This document shows, piece after piece, positions 25,370 to 32,212 of a DNA stretch of 32,212 bases. The stretch is taken from positions 1 through 32,212 of the forward strand of contig JAGKWY010000068.1 of the NCBI GenBank assembly GCA_021151625.1, written 5' to 3'. The stretch is from Gammaproteobacteria bacterium (GTDB lineage: Bacteria > Pseudomonadota > Gammaproteobacteria > Pseudomonadales > Cellvibrionaceae). Below the pieces are notes generated by a model. It was not told the DNA's origin, made no database searches, and saw nothing but the letters and a program-made list of their open reading frames with translations. Within the stretch, counting starts at the first letter, position 1; every line of letters begins with the position of its first letter. The translations under genes and the position numbers were made by a program.

Positions 25370-25789
25370 ATGTCATCTGTTGATGAAAAGTCCAAAGAAG
25401 ATACCCAAATATCGCAACAACCTTCAGTACCAGCCTCCAGCTCCAAGTCACCCCTCAAAGGTGCTTCGGGTAGTTGGGCACTGGGATTGGCCGTTGCTGT
25501 TATCGGTGGGTTATTGCTGGCTAAAAACCTGGGTGTGGATTTGTTCTTTCTGGATTTCCATAACTGGTGGGCATTTTTTATTTTGCTGGCGGCGATTGGG
25601 CCATTGCAATTGGCCTACCGCTGCTATCAGCGCGAAGGATTTGGTGCGGCAACTTTAAATGCATTGGTAACAGCGGGGTCGATAATTTTTATCGCTCTGA
25701 TCTTTTTAATGGATTTATCTTTTGGAACCTGGTGGCCGGTGTTTATTATTATTGGCGGCCTGTACATGATGACTAGCCGTAACCAGTAG
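25370..25789 (+). CDS. Small integral membrane protein, LiaI/LiaF-TM-like
   Basis: A 139-residue protein with a good ribosome binding site (AAGGAG, 7 nt upstream). A hydrophilic serine-rich N-terminus of about 35 residues is followed by four predicted membrane helices: near 36-53 (WALGLAVAVIGGLLLAKNLG), 66-82, 93-113 and 118-134. The pattern of a GLLLAKNLGVDL helix followed by WWxxFxLLxAxGP and a WWPVFIIIGG helix resembles the LiaI/LiaF-like transmembrane region (DUF5668 type), which often occurs in envelope-stress systems. No partner regulators are adjacent. It is preceded by nested inverted repeats and closed by a strong bidirectional terminator, so it appears to be a single-gene unit. Function unknown. 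Confidence 0.75.
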   Translation: MSSVDEKSKEDTQISQQPSVPASSSKSPLKGASGSWALGLAVAVIGGLLLAKNLGVDLFFLDFHNWWAFFILLAAIGPLQLAYRCYQREGFGAATLNALVTAGSIIFIALIFLMDLSFGTWWPVFIIIGGLYMMTSRNQ

Positions 25790-25812
25790 CGAGATAAGTT
25801 TTTAGATCTATA

Positions 25813-25838
25813 AAAAAGCCTCCGATTGGAGGCTTTTT
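25813..25838. terminator. Bidirectional rho-independent terminator
   Basis: AAAAAGCCTCC pairs perfectly with GGAGGCTTTTT around loop GATT. The A- and T-runs on both sides let it serve the rightward membrane-protein gene and the leftward methyltransferase operon. Confidence 0.93.
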
Positions 25839-25917
25839 GTTTTTTGGGGACTTTACGGGTTTTGTTTTTTGTAATCGGTAGGTTTGCAATCTGTAATCTA
25901 TTGGCGGCAGTTGCTGA

Positions 25918-27588
25918 TTAAATTTTTTGTAACCACAGTTGATACATGCCAGCAAAAGTATCCGGGTTCCGGGTTTCATACTCATGCCACTTGATTAAAT
26001 CCAAATGAGGGCCAGGGTTTTGCTGTGCAAATTGCGCAGCTGCTTGCGGCGGTACATCAAAGCCAATTAGTTTTAATCCTAAACGCGGGAGCATTGATTC
26101 AATTTGTAGCAGTGTGAATCTGTGTTCTTGTACATGGAAGAGTAAATCTCTACAGCCGCTAGTACTGTAAAAATCGTGACTTTGAGTTAACGGATGTAAT
26201 GGATGCTCCGGCGGCAAGGAAAAAATCTGTGCACGGAATTGTTTGATGCTTTCTGCGCTGGATGAAATGTTTTGTTGCTGGATGAGTTCGCGTGCCGCCA
26301 CAATTCGTGTGCGCGCCAGTTCGCTGTAGAGGCTGATGCGCATAACACCACCAGGTTTGGTGGCGGCACAAAGTGCACGCCAACCCGCTTCCGGGTTTTC
26401 CATATGGTGCAAAACGCCGGTGGAATTCACCACATCAAATTGCTGATTTAAGTTATTAACAGCGAGAATATCGCCCTGAATAAAGTGGATATTATTAAGA
26501 TCTAATTCCTGTGCGATACGATAACCGTATGCGAGGCTGGCACGGCTTAAATCCAAAGCGGTAATAGTTAATTGTGAATCCATACGCGCAAGGTCAATGG
26601 GTTCAAAACCTGTTCCGCAACCGGCAACAAGCAAATTCAGTTTTCCCGACTTGAATTTACTTGCATCAAAACCTGGTAGCTGGCGAATAAAATCTATCAG
26701 CGGTTGCTGCTGAGGTGTGGGTGGGGTGCGCCAGCGAGGGTAAGGGTTTTCTTCATACTGGTGTTTAACATCTTGTGAGATGTTGTTTGTTTCTGCGGAT
26801 TCAATGCCGGCTATAGCGGATGCGAGTTGTAACTCCTGCTGTGGGTTGTGCAGGGACTCTACAATTAGCTCGTGCACCAGCTGCGCATTTGAGTGAATCA
26901 GTTGTTTGATGTTGTCTGTGTCTTGTAATGGTCCGTACATGCTTGCAAGTAAGTGATGCGTGCTGGCGTCATTCTGTTTAATACTTTCCAGTATTAATTT
27001 TTCTTGCGCGCTAATTGGCCATAAGTATTCATTAGCAAAGGTTTGTAGGCCAAAGCCTGCAATCAGGTTTTCAGTGTCGGTATCAACGATTGGTTCAGTA
27101 ACCAGTTTTGTTAATAACTCACTCCGAATATGGGTAAGCCATTGCTCGCATTGGCTATGAACATTGATGCTGCGACTGAGAAACCGTAAAAAAAGCTTGT
27201 CTGTTTTAAGCTGACCAATAGGTATTGTGATCTTTTGTGGCGATTGAGAATCTTGCGTCTGATATTTATTAAGCAAGTGTTTTGCGGTGACTTGTGCTAG
27301 CAGCTGGTGATCTATGGCTTCCTGTTGCCAGCAGATCAATAAATCCTTTTCCAGTTGTGGATGGTATTGCGTTGGATTCATTCGCCCCAGTAATTGGGTC
27401 ATGATTTGGCAAGCAGGTAAATAATCCGATGCAAAACCCAGCAAGTGACTTAGCACTTGCATGGCTTTTCCCTGGTCGTTGATGTGCAGAAAAATTTCTG
27501 CCATTTCCATCAGTGCAGGAATATCGCGCGGATTTTGATTTATCTGTTGTTGTAGTTGTGTAAAGCGGGTATTTAGGTCAATTGCCAT
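25918..27588 (-). CDS. TPR-containing SAM-dependent class I methyltransferase
   Basis: A 556-residue protein. The N-terminal region (about 1-75) carries TPR-like helices (NPRDIPALMEMAEIFLHIND, GKAMQVLSHLL). The middle (about 75-280) is helical without a recognised name. A class I methyltransferase fold follows, with SAM motif I LLVAGCGTGFEP (about 314-325), motif II ITALDLSRASL, and the later motifs IHFIQGDI and FDVVNSTGVLHHMENPEAGW. The leading YEENPYPRW is typical of TPR-methyltransferase fusions in proteobacteria. The substrate is unknown; it may be a protein, glycan or small molecule. It lies 38 nt downstream of lpxH on the same strand and is probably the last gene of the ppiB-lpxH transcript. 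The ribosome binding site is weak. Confidence 0.83.
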   Translation of the reverse strand: MAIDLNTRFTQLQQQINQNPRDIPALMEMAEIFLHINDQGKAMQVLSHLLGFASDYLPACQIMTQLLGRMNPTQYHPQLEKDLLICWQQEAIDHQLLAQVTAKHLLNKYQTQDSQSPQKITIPIGQLKTDKLFLRFLSRSINVHSQCEQWLTHIRSELLTKLVTEPIVDTDTENLIAGFGLQTFANEYLWPISAQEKLILESIKQNDASTHHLLASMYGPLQDTDNIKQLIHSNAQLVHELIVESLHNPQQELQLASAIAGIESAETNNISQDVKHQYEENPYPRWRTPPTPQQQPLIDFIRQLPGFDASKFKSGKLNLLVAGCGTGFEPIDLARMDSQLTITALDLSRASLAYGYRIAQELDLNNIHFIQGDILAVNNLNQQFDVVNSTGVLHHMENPEAGWRALCAATKPGGVMRISLYSELARTRIVAARELIQQQNISSSAESIKQFRAQIFSLPPEHPLHPLTQSHDFYSTSGCRDLLFHVQEHRFTLLQIESMLPRLGLKLIGFDVPPQAAAQFAQQNPGPHLDLIKWHEYETRNPDTFAGMYQLWLQKI

Positions 27589-27626
27589 GGGGAATTGCCT
27601 GCTATTGGTTGATTATTGTTTTGTTG

Positions 27627-28352
27627 TTATTCAATGGGCCAGCTGATCAGTTCACAGTTATCTATGCTGGCTTTAATGCACCAGCCGTGGCTGTGCCAAT
27701 CGCCCAGAACAATACGTTCTGCCGGCGCTCCGTTAATGCTCAGTGCGTGTCGCGCAGGTCTGTGGGTGTGGCCGTGAATCAGGCGGGTGACATTGGCTTG
27801 AGCCATTTGCGTAACCACCTCATCGGGTGTTACATCCATAATATCTTCCGCTTTCATGCTGTTCATGCTTTGGCTTTTATCGCGCAGTTGTTTTGCTAAC
27901 GCGCGGCGTGCCGCCAAAGGTTGCGAGAGAATTTGCTGTTGCCATTGGGGCGAACGAACCATGCTGCGAAATTGCTGGTAATCCTTATCGGCGGTGCAGA
28001 GGGTATCACCATGCAATAAAAGCGTGGGTGTTCCGTATAGATCGATAATGGTTGATTCTGAAATCAACGCCATGCCAGCTTTAGTGGCGTAGCCTTCACC
28101 CAGTAAAAAATCGCGATTGCCATGCTGGAAATAAATCGCAACCCCTTGTTGGTTTAAGGCAAATAATTCATCAGCAACTTGTTGCGGCAATTCAGCATCG
28201 TCATCATCGCCAATCCAGGCATCAAAAAAATCACCGAGGATATAGAGCGCTTTAGCTTGCGTCGCTTGTGTGTGCAGGAAATGAAAAAACGCCCGCGTAA
28301 TTTGCGGGCGTGATTGGTGAAGATGTAAATCAGAAATAAATAAAATCGACAT
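27627..28352 (-). CDS. lpxH: UDP-2,3-diacylglucosamine diphosphatase LpxH
   Basis: This 241-residue calcineurin-like phosphoesterase hydrolyses UDP-2,3-diacylglucosamine to lipid X and UMP, the fourth step of lipid A synthesis, at the inner face of the cytoplasmic membrane. All metal-binding motifs are intact: D8-x-H10 (SDLHL), D41 (GDFFDAWIGDD), N79 (HGNRDFL), H114 (LLHGDTLCT), and H195 and H197 (IHGHTHRP). The length matches the E. coli enzyme. It starts 17 nt after the ppiB stop codon and is followed by the TPR methyltransferase. The ppiB-lpxH pairing is the usual order in gammaproteobacteria and supports both assignments. Confidence 0.97.
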   Translation of the reverse strand: MSILFISDLHLHQSRPQITRAFFHFLHTQATQAKALYILGDFFDAWIGDDDDAELPQQVADELFALNQQGVAIYFQHGNRDFLLGEGYATKAGMALISESTIIDLYGTPTLLLHGDTLCTADKDYQQFRSMVRSPQWQQQILSQPLAARRALAKQLRDKSQSMNSMKAEDIMDVTPDEVVTQMAQANVTRLIHGHTHRPARHALSINGAPAERIVLGDWHSHGWCIKASIDNCELISWPIE

Positions 28353-28369
28353 CTTGGTGTAGCAGTTGC

Positions 28370-28861
28370 TTAGGCGATAGTTGCAGTTTGGATAATAACT
28401 GCTTCTTTTGGCACGTCCTGGTGGAAACCTTTGGTGCCGGTTTTTACGCCTTTGATTTTGTTAACTACATCCATACCGGCGGTTACTTTGCCAAATACAC
28501 AGTAGCCCCAACCAGAAGAGTTTTTGCTGGTGTGGTTCAGGAAAGAGTTATCTTTTACGTTGATAAAAAATTGAGCAGTGGCGCTGTGTGGATCATTGGT
28601 GCGCGCCATGGCAAGGGTGCCAGTCAGGTTTTGCAAACCGTTGTCGGCTTCGTTTTCGATGGTTTCGCGAGTTTTTTTCTGTTCAAAGTCTTCGGTAAAA
28701 CCGCCGCCCTGAATCATAAAACCGTCGATAACGCGATGGAAAATGGTGCCGTTATAGAAACCTTCTTCAACATATTGCTTGAAGTTTGCGGCAGTTTTTG
28801 GCGCTTTTTCGAAATCCAGTTCGATAACTATATCGCCGTAGTTGGTGTGTAATGTGATCAT
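28370..28861 (-). CDS. ppiB: Cytoplasmic cyclophilin PpiB
   Basis: A 163-residue single-domain cyclophilin, a peptidyl-prolyl cis-trans isomerase. It has no signal peptide, so it is the cytoplasmic PpiB type rather than periplasmic PpiA. Diagnostic blocks are present: YNGTIFHRVIDGFMIQGG with the catalytic Arg, GTLAMARTNDPHSATAQFFI, and GYCVFGKVTAGMDVV. A good ribosome binding site (AAGGGAG) precedes the ATG. It is the first gene of the leftward ppiB-lpxH-methyltransferase group. The 128-bp region between it and divergent tmk must carry both promoters. Confidence 0.96.
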   Translation of the reverse strand: MITLHTNYGDIVIELDFEKAPKTAANFKQYVEEGFYNGTIFHRVIDGFMIQGGGFTEDFEQKKTRETIENEADNGLQNLTGTLAMARTNDPHSATAQFFINVKDNSFLNHTSKNSSGWGYCVFGKVTAGMDVVNKIKGVKTGTKGFHQDVPKEAVIIQTATIA

Positions 28862-28989
28862 GATAAGTCTCCCTTAGGGGTAACACGGGTGAATAAAGCG
28901 AGTGTGCGGTCAAAAAGCCGGTATGATACGCGCTCCCCGAAGGGGAAGGAATCGCAAACCCGATTAAATTTTTTGATGAAGAAAGGCAT

Positions 28990-29613
28990 ATGCAAAGAGG
29001 CAAGTTTCTCACCATTGAAGGCACTGAAGGTGTTGGAAAAAGCACCAATTTGGCATTTGTGCGCGATTGGCTTGTGGCGCGTGGGTTGGAGGTAATTGTT
29101 ACCCGCGAGCCGGGCGGTACGCCGTTGGCGGAAGAAGTGCGTGGGCTCCTGCTGAGCAAACGCGATGAATCTGTCGATGAAACTGCTGAATTGTTACTGG
29201 TGTTTGCCGCGCGTGCACAGCATCTGGCGCAGGTGATTAAACCGGCGCTGGCGCGTGGTGCCTGGGTATTGAGTGACCGGTTTACCGATGCGACTTACGC
29301 CTATCAGGGCGGTGGCCGCGGTTTAAGCAAATCCGTAATTGAGGAGCTGGAGCAGTTGGTCCAAGGCGATTTGCGCCCGGATCTCACCCTCATTCTGGAT
29401 ATTGACGTGGAGTTGGGCCTGAATCGTGCCCGTCAGCGCGGTGAGCTGGACCGATTTGAAAGTGAAACTATCGGTTTTTTTGAGCGGGTCAGGGCTGCTT
29501 ATCGCCAGCGCGCGCAAGTGGCGCCTGAGCGTTATGCCTTGGTTGATGCGGGTAAAACCCTGCCGGAAGTGCAGGCAGAAATTGATCAGGTACTAATGGC
29601 CTTACTGAAGTGA
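28990..29613 (+). CDS. tmk: Thymidylate kinase
   Basis: A 207-residue dTMP kinase that phosphorylates dTMP to dTDP with ATP, an essential step in dTTP supply in the cytoplasm. The P-loop GTEGVGKST is at residues 11-19, the substrate motif TREPGG at 38-43, AARAQH at 73-78, and the DRF plus lid region DRFTDATYAYQGGGRG at 96-111. Position 99 is Thr where Ile or Val is more usual, probably harmless. Length is normal, and the ATG follows a GAAAGG site. tmk followed by holB, pilZ and tatD is the standard gammaproteobacterial order. Here a leftward rluA remnant separates tmk from holB. Confidence 0.97.
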   Translation: MQRGKFLTIEGTEGVGKSTNLAFVRDWLVARGLEVIVTREPGGTPLAEEVRGLLLSKRDESVDETAELLLVFAARAQHLAQVIKPALARGAWVLSDRFTDATYAYQGGGRGLSKSVIEELEQLVQGDLRPDLTLILDIDVELGLNRARQRGELDRFESETIGFFERVRAAYRQRAQVAPERYALVDAGKTLPEVQAEIDQVLMALLK

Positions 29614-29648
29614 TGTTCTGACTGAAGTAACCACCAGAAAAATAACGA

Positions 29649-30125
29649 TTAAAAATCGGCCTTGGCTTCAATGCGGATTTCCACCCCGGTAATCGGGTGG
29701 TTTAGCCAAAGCTCCTGGGCATGCAAGAGTAGACGCGGTGCTTTGGCAAGCACAGGTTCAGGGGCGTAGAGCCCATCGCCCAGCATAGGGTGGCCGAGGC
29801 TCAGCATATGCACGCGCAACTGATGGGTGCGACCACTGACGGGTTCGAGTAATACGCGAGTAGTGTTCTGTTCAATGTTGCGCTCGATAACCTGATAGCG
29901 TGTATGGGCAGATTTGCCGTGTTCAAAACAGACTTTTTGCAGCGGGCGATTGGGCCAGTCGCAAATCAACGGCAGTTTAATTTCACCCTCATCCTGTTCC
30001 ACCAAGCCTTCCACTACCGCGATATAACGCTTGTGGATTTCCCGTGCTTCAAATTTATGGGTGAGGTTTTTAAGGGTCAGGTAATTGAGCGGGAACATCA
30101 CAATGCCTGATGTGCCCTGGTCCAA
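29649..30125 (-). pseudogene. rluA: N-terminally truncated RluA pseudouridine synthase
   Basis: The 158 readable residues align closely with the C-terminal three quarters of RluA, the synthase for 23S rRNA U746 and tRNA U32. They include the distinctive LPLICDWPNRPLQKVC block, EPVSGRTHQLRVHMLSLGHP and APRLLLHAQEL, and the family-typical end EAKADF. The catalytic Asp lies in RLDQGTSGIVMF, but it would be residue 2 of the only available open frame (TTG start at 30125). Upstream in frame there are just 19 further codons to a TAG, and they do not resemble the missing roughly 60 residues (the VVNKPSGLLSVPG region). The N-terminal part would have to overlap holB. It looks like a decayed or truncated gene with weakened start options. 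Confidence 0.8.
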
Positions 30126-30241
30126 CCGGTCATCATCAAGCCTGGAGTGGAATTTAAGCGGGCGCGGATTATCGCAAATTTGCTAAGCTTGCCCAAACTT
30201 TTGTTCGATTATCCACAAACAGATTTCTGGTTGATTATTCA

Positions 30242-31285
30242 ATGAGCGATTCTCCGTCCTCTCATACCTGGCCCGTCCATCCTTATCCCTGGCAGTTAAG
30301 TGACTGGCAGCATTTGGTGCAGCAGATTGCGGCAAAAAAGTTGCCCCATGCGCTGATGATTGCTGGCCCCAAGGGGATCGGCAAGCGGCATTTGGCAGAT
30401 GCGCTGGCGCAGCTGTTGTTGTGTGTATCACCCATTGAAGGAACTCCCTGCGGTAGATGCCGTGGTTGCGAACTGAATAAATCCCAAACCCATCCCGACT
30501 TACTCTGGCTTGAACCGGAAGAAGAGGGCAAGGCAATCAAGGTCGATCAGGTGCGCGATCTCACCGAATCCCTTGGCAAAACCGCGCAGCAGGGCGGTTA
30601 CAAGCTGGTGATTATCGAGCCGGCCGAAGCCATGAACGGTAATGCGGCCAATGCCTTGCTTAAGTCGCTGGAGGAACCTGCCGCTAATACCTTGTTGATT
30701 CTGGTTACCCATGCACCCAGTGCGGTATTGCCGACGATTCGCAGCCGTTGCCAGATGCGAAAATTGCCTATGCCGCGTAGCGAACAGGTGCTGCATTGGT
30801 TATCGCCCTTGATGGTTGGCAGCAATACCACGCCGGATGCGCTACTGGTTGCGGCACGGGGCGCGCCTCTAACGGCATTATCCCTGTTGCAAGGTGATGC
30901 ACTTGAGCAGCGCGAGCAAACCCTGCAGCAATTTGTGCGTTTAACCCTGGGGCAGGTGTCTGCCATTGAGGTGGCCGCCAACTGGCACGGCGGTGATGTG
31001 GTCGGCCTGGTGGAGTGGCTGCTGGGTTTGTTGCACAGTCTGGCGCGTTGGCGGGCAGGCGCTAATGATCCGCAAATTGAGCTGACACCAGTTGAGTGGC
31101 GCGAGCGTTTAAGCAACCTGAGTTTGCCCCTGTTGCATCGCTATATTGAAAAAATTCTTGTATCCAAGCGCCAATTATTAAGTGGAGCAAACCCCAATAA
31201 GCAATTGTTATTAGAGGAATTATTGCTTGATTGGGGCGCTTTGGTGCGCGCCAGCACGAATCGCGCAATGGCGTCTGGACACTAG
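30242..31285 (+). CDS. holB: DNA polymerase III delta' subunit
   Basis: The 347-residue protein is the delta' clamp-loader subunit of the replicative polymerase. It has a modified P-loop GPKGIGKR (42-49), typical of the non-hydrolysing delta' subunit, a four-cysteine zinc module C61, C70, C73, C76 (TPCGRCRGCELN), the strongly conserved block NGNAANALLKSLEEPAANTL, and an SRC motif (TIRSRCQMRKL). It works with delta, gamma/tau and the beta clamp in the cytoplasm. The ATG at 30242 sits behind the truncated rluA, which reads the opposite way. The next gene on the strand, pilZ, begins 91 nt later. Confidence 0.96.
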   Translation: MSDSPSSHTWPVHPYPWQLSDWQHLVQQIAAKKLPHALMIAGPKGIGKRHLADALAQLLLCVSPIEGTPCGRCRGCELNKSQTHPDLLWLEPEEEGKAIKVDQVRDLTESLGKTAQQGGYKLVIIEPAEAMNGNAANALLKSLEEPAANTLLILVTHAPSAVLPTIRSRCQMRKLPMPRSEQVLHWLSPLMVGSNTTPDALLVAARGAPLTALSLLQGDALEQREQTLQQFVRLTLGQVSAIEVAANWHGGDVVGLVEWLLGLLHSLARWRAGANDPQIELTPVEWRERLSNLSLPLLHRYIEKILVSKRQLLSGANPNKQLLLEELLLDWGALVRASTNRAMASGH

Positions 31286-31376
31286 TGAGCTAATCTATTA
31301 GTGTCTCGACCCTAGCCCTATAACCTTTTGTCGGTTATGAAGTTGGCCCTATAAAAACCAGGAAGCAGGATCTGTT

Positions 31377-31730
31377 ATGCAACCGATTGGCGGTGGTGCC
31401 CGTAACGGCATACTTTCGTTAACGATTAAAGATAAAGCTGTGCTCTACGCAGCCTATATGCCCTTTGTGAAAAACGGTGGCATGTTTATTCCCACTAATA
31501 AAAGCTACAAGCTGGGCGACGAGGTATTTATGTTGCTGAGCCTGATGGATGAACCGGAAAAAATTCCGGTTGCCGGCAAAGTGGTGTGGGTAACCCCCAA
31601 AGGAGCCCAGGGCAACCGCGCGGCGGGAATAGGGGTGCAATTTAGCGATCAGGACAATACCGCCATCAACAAAATCGAAACCTATCTGGCCGGTATGCTC
31701 AACTCAGATAAGCCTACCCATACCATGTAG
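31377..31730 (+). CDS. pilZ: Type IV pilus assembly protein PilZ
   Basis: A 117-residue single-domain protein nearly identical in layout to PilZ of Pseudomonas: GARNGILSLTIKDKAVLYAA, YMPFVKNGGMFIPTNKSYKL, GKVVWVTPKGAQGNRAAGIG, and the usual end DKPTHTM. It is required for type IV pilus biogenesis. It belongs to the original PilZ subgroup that lacks the RxxxR c-di-GMP-binding motif; none is seen here. An AGGA site lies upstream of the ATG. The stop codon coincides almost exactly with the beginning of the tatD-like frame. Confidence 0.95.
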   Translation: MQPIGGGARNGILSLTIKDKAVLYAAYMPFVKNGGMFIPTNKSYKLGDEVFMLLSLMDEPEKIPVAGKVVWVTPKGAQGNRAAGIGVQFSDQDNTAINKIETYLAGMLNSDKPTHTM

Positions 31731-32212
31731 GCGATTTGAGTGCGGCCATTGCTGCAGCCCATGAGCGCGGTATCCAGCAAATGTTGTGTATCGGCATTAG
31801 TTTGGAAAATATCCAAACTGTGATTGATATTGCGCAAGCGCATTCGCGTGTAGTGGCTTCTGTTGGTGTTCATCCCTGCGATGTGAAAGAAGGTACTGCG
31901 AGCGAAGCGCAGCTAATCAATTGGGCGGCGCAACCCAAAGTGGTCGCCCTGGGTGAGACCGGCCTGGACTATCACTACGAAACCGAAAGCAAAGAATTGC
32001 AACACGAAAGCTTTGCATTGCATTTGCGTGTTGGAAAGCAAATCGGATTGCCTGTTGTGGTGCACACACGCGAAGCTAAAGCGGATACGCTCGCACTGAT
32101 TAAAGAGCACGGCAGCCTGGAAAGCAGTGGTGTTTTGCATTGTTTTACTGAAGATTGGGAAATGGCCAAGTCTGCACTGGATTTGAATTACTACATTTCC
32201 ATTTCCGGCATA
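31712..32212 (+). pseudogene. tatD: TatD-family metal-dependent hydrolase, 5'-truncated, runs off the window
   Basis: The frame from 31712 to the end of the window encodes a clear TatD-like hydrolase: GDLSAAIAAAHERGIQQMLC, ASVGVHPCDV, VVALGETGLDYHYE, LPVVVHTREA, LHCFTEDW and YISISG. TatD proteins are cytoplasmic metal-dependent DNases of the amidohydrolase superfamily. The N-terminal segment with the metal-binding HxH (MxxDSHCHLD, about 18-20 residues) is missing: a TAA at 31709 lies in frame just upstream, inside pilZ, and the first residues (AYPYHVGDLSAA) correspond to a point after that motif. Possible starts are only a TTG at 31736 and an ATG at 31781. The coding region is open to the right edge, so its 3' end is not visible. 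Confidence 0.75.

Noticed and set aside
28880..28985. Promoter pair between ppiB and tmk
   Set aside because: A TATGAT box is present at 28922 but no matching -35 is visible at proper spacing, so I do not annotate it.
30183..30536. Minus-strand open frame that could supply the missing RluA N-terminus
   Set aside because: It ends at the TAG upstream of the rluA fragment, is opposite holB, and its residues do not resemble the RluA N-terminal domain.

Overview
The window looks like a chromosomal segment of a polysaccharide-degrading gammaproteobacterium, most likely Cellvibrio or a close relative (Cellvibrionaceae). The evidence is serine-rich linkers between secreted modules, a GH9-like secreted protein, a secreted carbohydrate-esterase-like protein, PEP-CTERM surface proteins, and the gammaproteobacterial gene set miaE, lpxH, ppiB, tmk, holB, pilZ, tatD. 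Genus assignment is inference; no rRNA is present.

Layout. (1) 1-1133: a DUF1289 protein and miaE. (2) 1441-14130: one giant secreted Rhs/SpvB-type polymorphic toxin of about 4,100 residues. It carries two SpvB/FG-GAP/Tc-middle modules, eight Ig-like domains arranged partly as a higher-order repeat behind serine linkers, one YD-repeat shell and a small basic C-terminal toxin candidate. A strongly acidic candidate immunity gene follows 3 nt later, then a decayed IS66 transposase 3' end. (3) 14647-19482: a secreted esterase-like protein and two divergent PEP-CTERM surface proteins, one with an autotransporter-like beta-helix. (4) 19598-21918: a GH9-like protein in which the DAGD catalytic-base motif cannot be found. 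(5) 22088-25271: a periplasmic sensor-domain protein, a chemoreceptor and an HDOD protein, with five exact-length 16-bp tandem repeats between the last two. (6) 25370-28861: a small membrane protein, then a leftward run ppiB, lpxH and a TPR methyltransferase. (7) 28990-32212: tmk, holB and pilZ as intact housekeeping genes, mixed with an rluA lacking its N-terminal part and a tatD lacking its HxH N-terminus.

The most unusual system is the giant toxin. It has a Sec signal peptide rather than a PAAR domain, a duplicated Tc-toxin-B-like head, a long Ig stalk and a tip toxin with an adjacent immunity gene. No T6SS, VgrG or TcA gene is in the window, so it may be a surface-displayed or Sec-secreted Rhs contact weapon. 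Also notable is that three genes (GH9-like, rluA, tatD) lack expected catalytic or metal-binding segments while remaining open elsewhere. This is either real decay or an assembly problem.
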